From assembly GCF_003947415.1 (NCBI RefSeq), contig NZ_QHKL01000003.1, positions 124,001 through 188,000 of the forward strand: a DNA stretch of 64,000 nt, read 5' to 3'. The stretch is from Amycolatopsis sp. WAC 01376. Its GTDB lineage: Bacteria > Actinomycetota > Actinomycetes > Mycobacteriales > Pseudonocardiaceae. Shown here in pieces: positions 62,019 through 64,000 of the stretch (positions are counted from its first letter, which is position 1; each line of letters starts with the position of its first letter). The translations under genes were made by a program, and so were the position numbers. The notes beneath the pieces are model-generated. The model saw only the letters and a program-made list of their open reading frames with translations. It was not told the DNA's origin and did no database searches.

Positions 62019-62762
62019 ATGACACCGGACGAGTACCTGGAACGGCTGCGGGAACTCACCACCGGTTTCGCGCGGGTGGTACGCACCGGCGACCACGCCG
62101 CGCCCGTGCCGTGCTGCGGCGACTGGCGCCTGCGTGACCTGGTCGTCCACCTCGGCAACGTGCACCGCTGGGCGGCGGGCGTCGTGCGCACCGGCGACCC
62201 CTCGCAGCAGATCTTCGAAGCCGAACCGGGCGCGGATCTCGCCGCCTGGTACGGCGAATGCGCGGATGACCTCATCGAGGCGTTGCGTGCGGCTTCCCCG
62301 CAGGACGGCGCCTGGAACTTCACCGCCGCCGCCAAGACCAAGGCCTTCTGGTTCCGCCGCCAGGTCCACGAGACCGCGGTGCATCTGCTCGACGCGCACC
62401 GCGCGGCGGGGACCGAGTACACCCTCGACCCGTCCATCGCCGCAGACGGCGTGGACGAGGTCCTCCTCGGCATGCTGCCGAAGGTGAAGCGCTGGCACAC
62501 CCCGCCCGTGGTCACCGTTCCGTTGCTGCTGAAGACATCCGACACCGGACACGCCTGGTTGATCACACCACCGGGCGAAAACGACGTCCCCGGTTCGCGA
62601 ACGGCCGATCCCGCCGAGACCGCGGAAGCCGTCGTCGAAGGGCCCGCGGAAGGGCTGGACTTGCTGCTGTGGCAACGGGTCGGGCTCGCCGAGTCGGGCC
62701 TTCGGAGCACCGGTGACGTCGCGGCGGCGGAGACGTTCCTCGCCGGGCCTTTCACGCCCTGA
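62019..62762 (+). CDS. Mycothiol-dependent maleylpyruvate isomerase family protein (DinB-like)
   Basis: 247 residues. Four-helix bundle of the TIGR03083 type: VPCCGDWRLRDLVVHLGNVH and RRQVHETAVHLLDAHRA supply the three His/Glu metal ligands; the C-terminal SCP2-like part (about 165-245) ends ETFLAGPFTP. Members transfer or use mycothiol, others have no known reaction. ATG at 62019. It lies 55 bp after ndk. Confidence 0.88.
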   Translation: MTPDEYLERLRELTTGFARVVRTGDHAAPVPCCGDWRLRDLVVHLGNVHRWAAGVVRTGDPSQQIFEAEPGADLAAWYGECADDLIEALRAASPQDGAWNFTAAAKTKAFWFRRQVHETAVHLLDAHRAAGTEYTLDPSIAADGVDEVLLGMLPKVKRWHTPPVVTVPLLLKTSDTGHAWLITPPGENDVPGSRTADPAETAEAVVEGPAEGLDLLLWQRVGLAESGLRSTGDVAAAETFLAGPFTP

Positions 62763-62872
62763 CCTTCGGCGCCCTACGCCGTTCGGTTCACGTTCACCTC
62801 CGGGTCTTCTCCTGGCGGCTCGCGTCCGCTGTGCTGAGCGGAGCTGCCTGTCACTCGATCGTGGGGTATTTC

Positions 62873-64000
62873 GTGAGAAGATCACGCCTGTTGCTGCTCG
62901 CTGCCCTGCTGCCCGGATTGTTCGTCGCCGCACCGGCGCACGCCGATCCTCTGGCCGCGCCACTCGGCCCCGCGCCCATCGAAGCCGCCCCCGCGGGCTC
63001 CTCGGCGAAGGAGGGGCCGTCCGCGTACGCCGTGGCCGCGCCCGACGACGGTCTCGTCACCACCAGCGCGACTTCGCGCGTGGCGCCGGGCCTGAGCCTG
63101 ACCGAGTTCGACCGCTACGACCCGGCGGGCTGGATCCGCGGCGACACCCTCGCCGTCGACCTCACCAGCAAGACGCTCAAGCCGACGTATCTCAGCCCTG
63201 GCACGGTTTCCGCGCGGACACCGCTTTCGCAGCAGGTGTCCAGGGCGAGCGCGGTCGCCGGGGTCAACGGGGACTTCTTCGACATCAACGCCAGTGGCGC
63301 GCCGATCGGCGTCGGCATCGACGCCGGGAAACTCCAGACGGCGCCCGCGCGCGGTCACAACCTGACCGCGTCGATCACCGAAGAAGGCAAGGCACGGCTC
63401 GCGGAGGTGTTCCTCGACGCGTCGGTCACCCTGCCCGACGGCCGGGTCGTGCCCGCGTCGAACTTCAACAGCCCTGTGCTGAGCGGTGACGCGATCGGCG
63501 TCTACACCCCGCTGTGGGGCGCGTCTTCGCGACGGACTTCAGTCGCCGGAGCCCAGCGTGTCGTCGAAATCGAGGTTTCCGACGGCGTCGTCACGCAGGT
63601 GCGTCCGCAGCCCGCGGACGGTCCGATCGCGGCAGGCGCGACGATCCTGCTGGCCCGTGACGGCGGCGTGGACACGTTGTCCGGCTTGAAGACCGGCGAC
63701 AGGGTGGGCGTCGCGTACGCGCCGAAGAGCGACGCGGGCAAGCTGTCCGTGTCGATCGGCGGAAACAAGGTCCTGGTGCGGGACGGCGCGATCCAGCCGG
63801 TCGACAACGTCGCCATGCACCCCCGGACCGCGGTCGGGTTCTCCGCCGACGGCACGAAGATGTGGCTGGCCACGGTCGACGGCCGTCAGGCGGACAGCCG
63901 CGGCATGACCGAACTGGAACTCGCCCGCCACCTGAAGTCGCTCGGCGCGGACGACGCGATCAACCTCGACGGTGGCGGCTCGTCGACCATGCTCGCCCGC
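62873..64000 (+). CDS. Secreted phosphodiester glycosidase (NAGPA/DUF2233 family), 3' end outside window
   Basis: 376 codons visible, open to the right edge. GTG at 62873 gives a signal peptide (RRSRLLLLAALLPGLFVAAP). The domain shows AGVNGDFFDINASGAPIG, MHPRTAVGFSADG, and INLDGGGSSTMLA, the catalytic signature of enzymes that cleave sugar phosphodiesters. Related bacterial proteins probably act on wall polymers. The C-terminus and any repeat or binding domains are not visible. 110 bp separate it from the preceding gene. Confidence 0.92.
   Translation, partial: MRRSRLLLLAALLPGLFVAAPAHADPLAAPLGPAPIEAAPAGSSAKEGPSAYAVAAPDDGLVTTSATSRVAPGLSLTEFDRYDPAGWIRGDTLAVDLTSKTLKPTYLSPGTVSARTPLSQQVSRASAVAGVNGDFFDINASGAPIGVGIDAGKLQTAPARGHNLTASITEEGKARLAEVFLDASVTLPDGRVVPASNFNSPVLSGDAIGVYTPLWGASSRRTSVAGAQRVVEIEVSDGVVTQVRPQPADGPIAAGATILLARDGGVDTLSGLKTGDRVGVAYAPKSDAGKLSVSIGGNKVLVRDGAIQPVDNVAMHPRTAVGFSADGTKMWLATVDGRQADSRGMTELELARHLKSLGADDAINLDGGGSSTMLAR

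Noticed and set aside
1..64000. tRNA, rRNA, CRISPR, IS or prophage signals
   Set aside because: No cloverleaf with a GTTCGA-type T-loop, no spaced repeat array, no transposase or integrase was recognised by eye; a tRNAscan or Infernal run would settle small RNAs.
1..64000. Natural-product biosynthetic cluster
   Set aside because: Methyltransferases, an SDR, an aldo/keto reductase and an acylase are scattered and unlinked; no PKS, NRPS, terpene or RiPP core enzyme is present.

Overview
The window is high-GC DNA with many GTG and TTG starts and dense, short-spaced operons. It carries tig-clpP1-clpP2-clpX, a valS-folC-DUF4233 block with ndk further on, Tat-exported enzymes, a mycothiol-type maleylpyruvate isomerase homologue and several Ser/Thr kinase/phosphatase genes. 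This is a chromosomal segment of an actinomycete; the gene families and the style of intergenic palindromes fit Pseudonocardiaceae, most likely Amycolatopsis (inference from recall, no search was run). I see no rRNA, tRNA, CRISPR array, insertion sequence or prophage.

1-11.3 kb is signalling and stress: a nine-HAMP sensor kinase (cut by the left edge) divergent from a SpoIIE-type phosphatase, topoisomerase IB, a DJ-1/PfpI protein behind a stress-sigma-like promoter, a membrane Ser/Thr kinase, a secreted Asp-box protein and a DUF574 methyltransferase. 11.3-19.7 kb holds an M48 protease, an aldo/keto reductase-MFS pair with a divergent MarR, an amidohydrolase, two small proteins and a PP2C phosphatase. 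19.9-27.3 kb is a tightly packed five-gene operon on the minus strand: sensor kinase, GT39, GT2-GtrA, GT39 and an unrecognised protein. It looks like a polyprenyl-sugar transfer system whose response regulator is absent.

27.7-29.7 kb is a fused desaturase/hydroxylase-ferredoxin reductase. Between it and tig lies a 163-nt near-perfect hairpin whose mismatches all become G-U pairs in the minus-strand RNA, suggesting an undescribed structured RNA. 30.3-34.6 kb is the Clp protease block with a clear terminator after each transcription unit. 34.7-39.4 kb has a MEDS/ATPase regulator behind a SigB/SigF-type promoter, a Tat esterase, and a TetR/carotenoid oxygenase pair with two 13-bp operators. 40.2-48.1 kb is formate-related (FdhD, OFA transporter with its 42-residue small subunit, FdhF/YdeP oxidoreductase), interleaved with an SDR, an LCP cell-wall ligase and a secreted four-repeat cysteine protein.

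49.5-62 kb is the valS-folC-DUF4233-ndk block opened up by extra genes: SGNH hydrolase, methyltransferase, penicillin-acylase-family enzyme, PhoD phosphatase with a PHO box, and an imine-reductase-like enzyme with a divergent HxlR. The right end holds a mycothiol-transferase-like protein and a truncated phosphodiester glycosidase. Gene-free stretches are few and are filled with long palindromes and dispersed repeats shared between distant sites.
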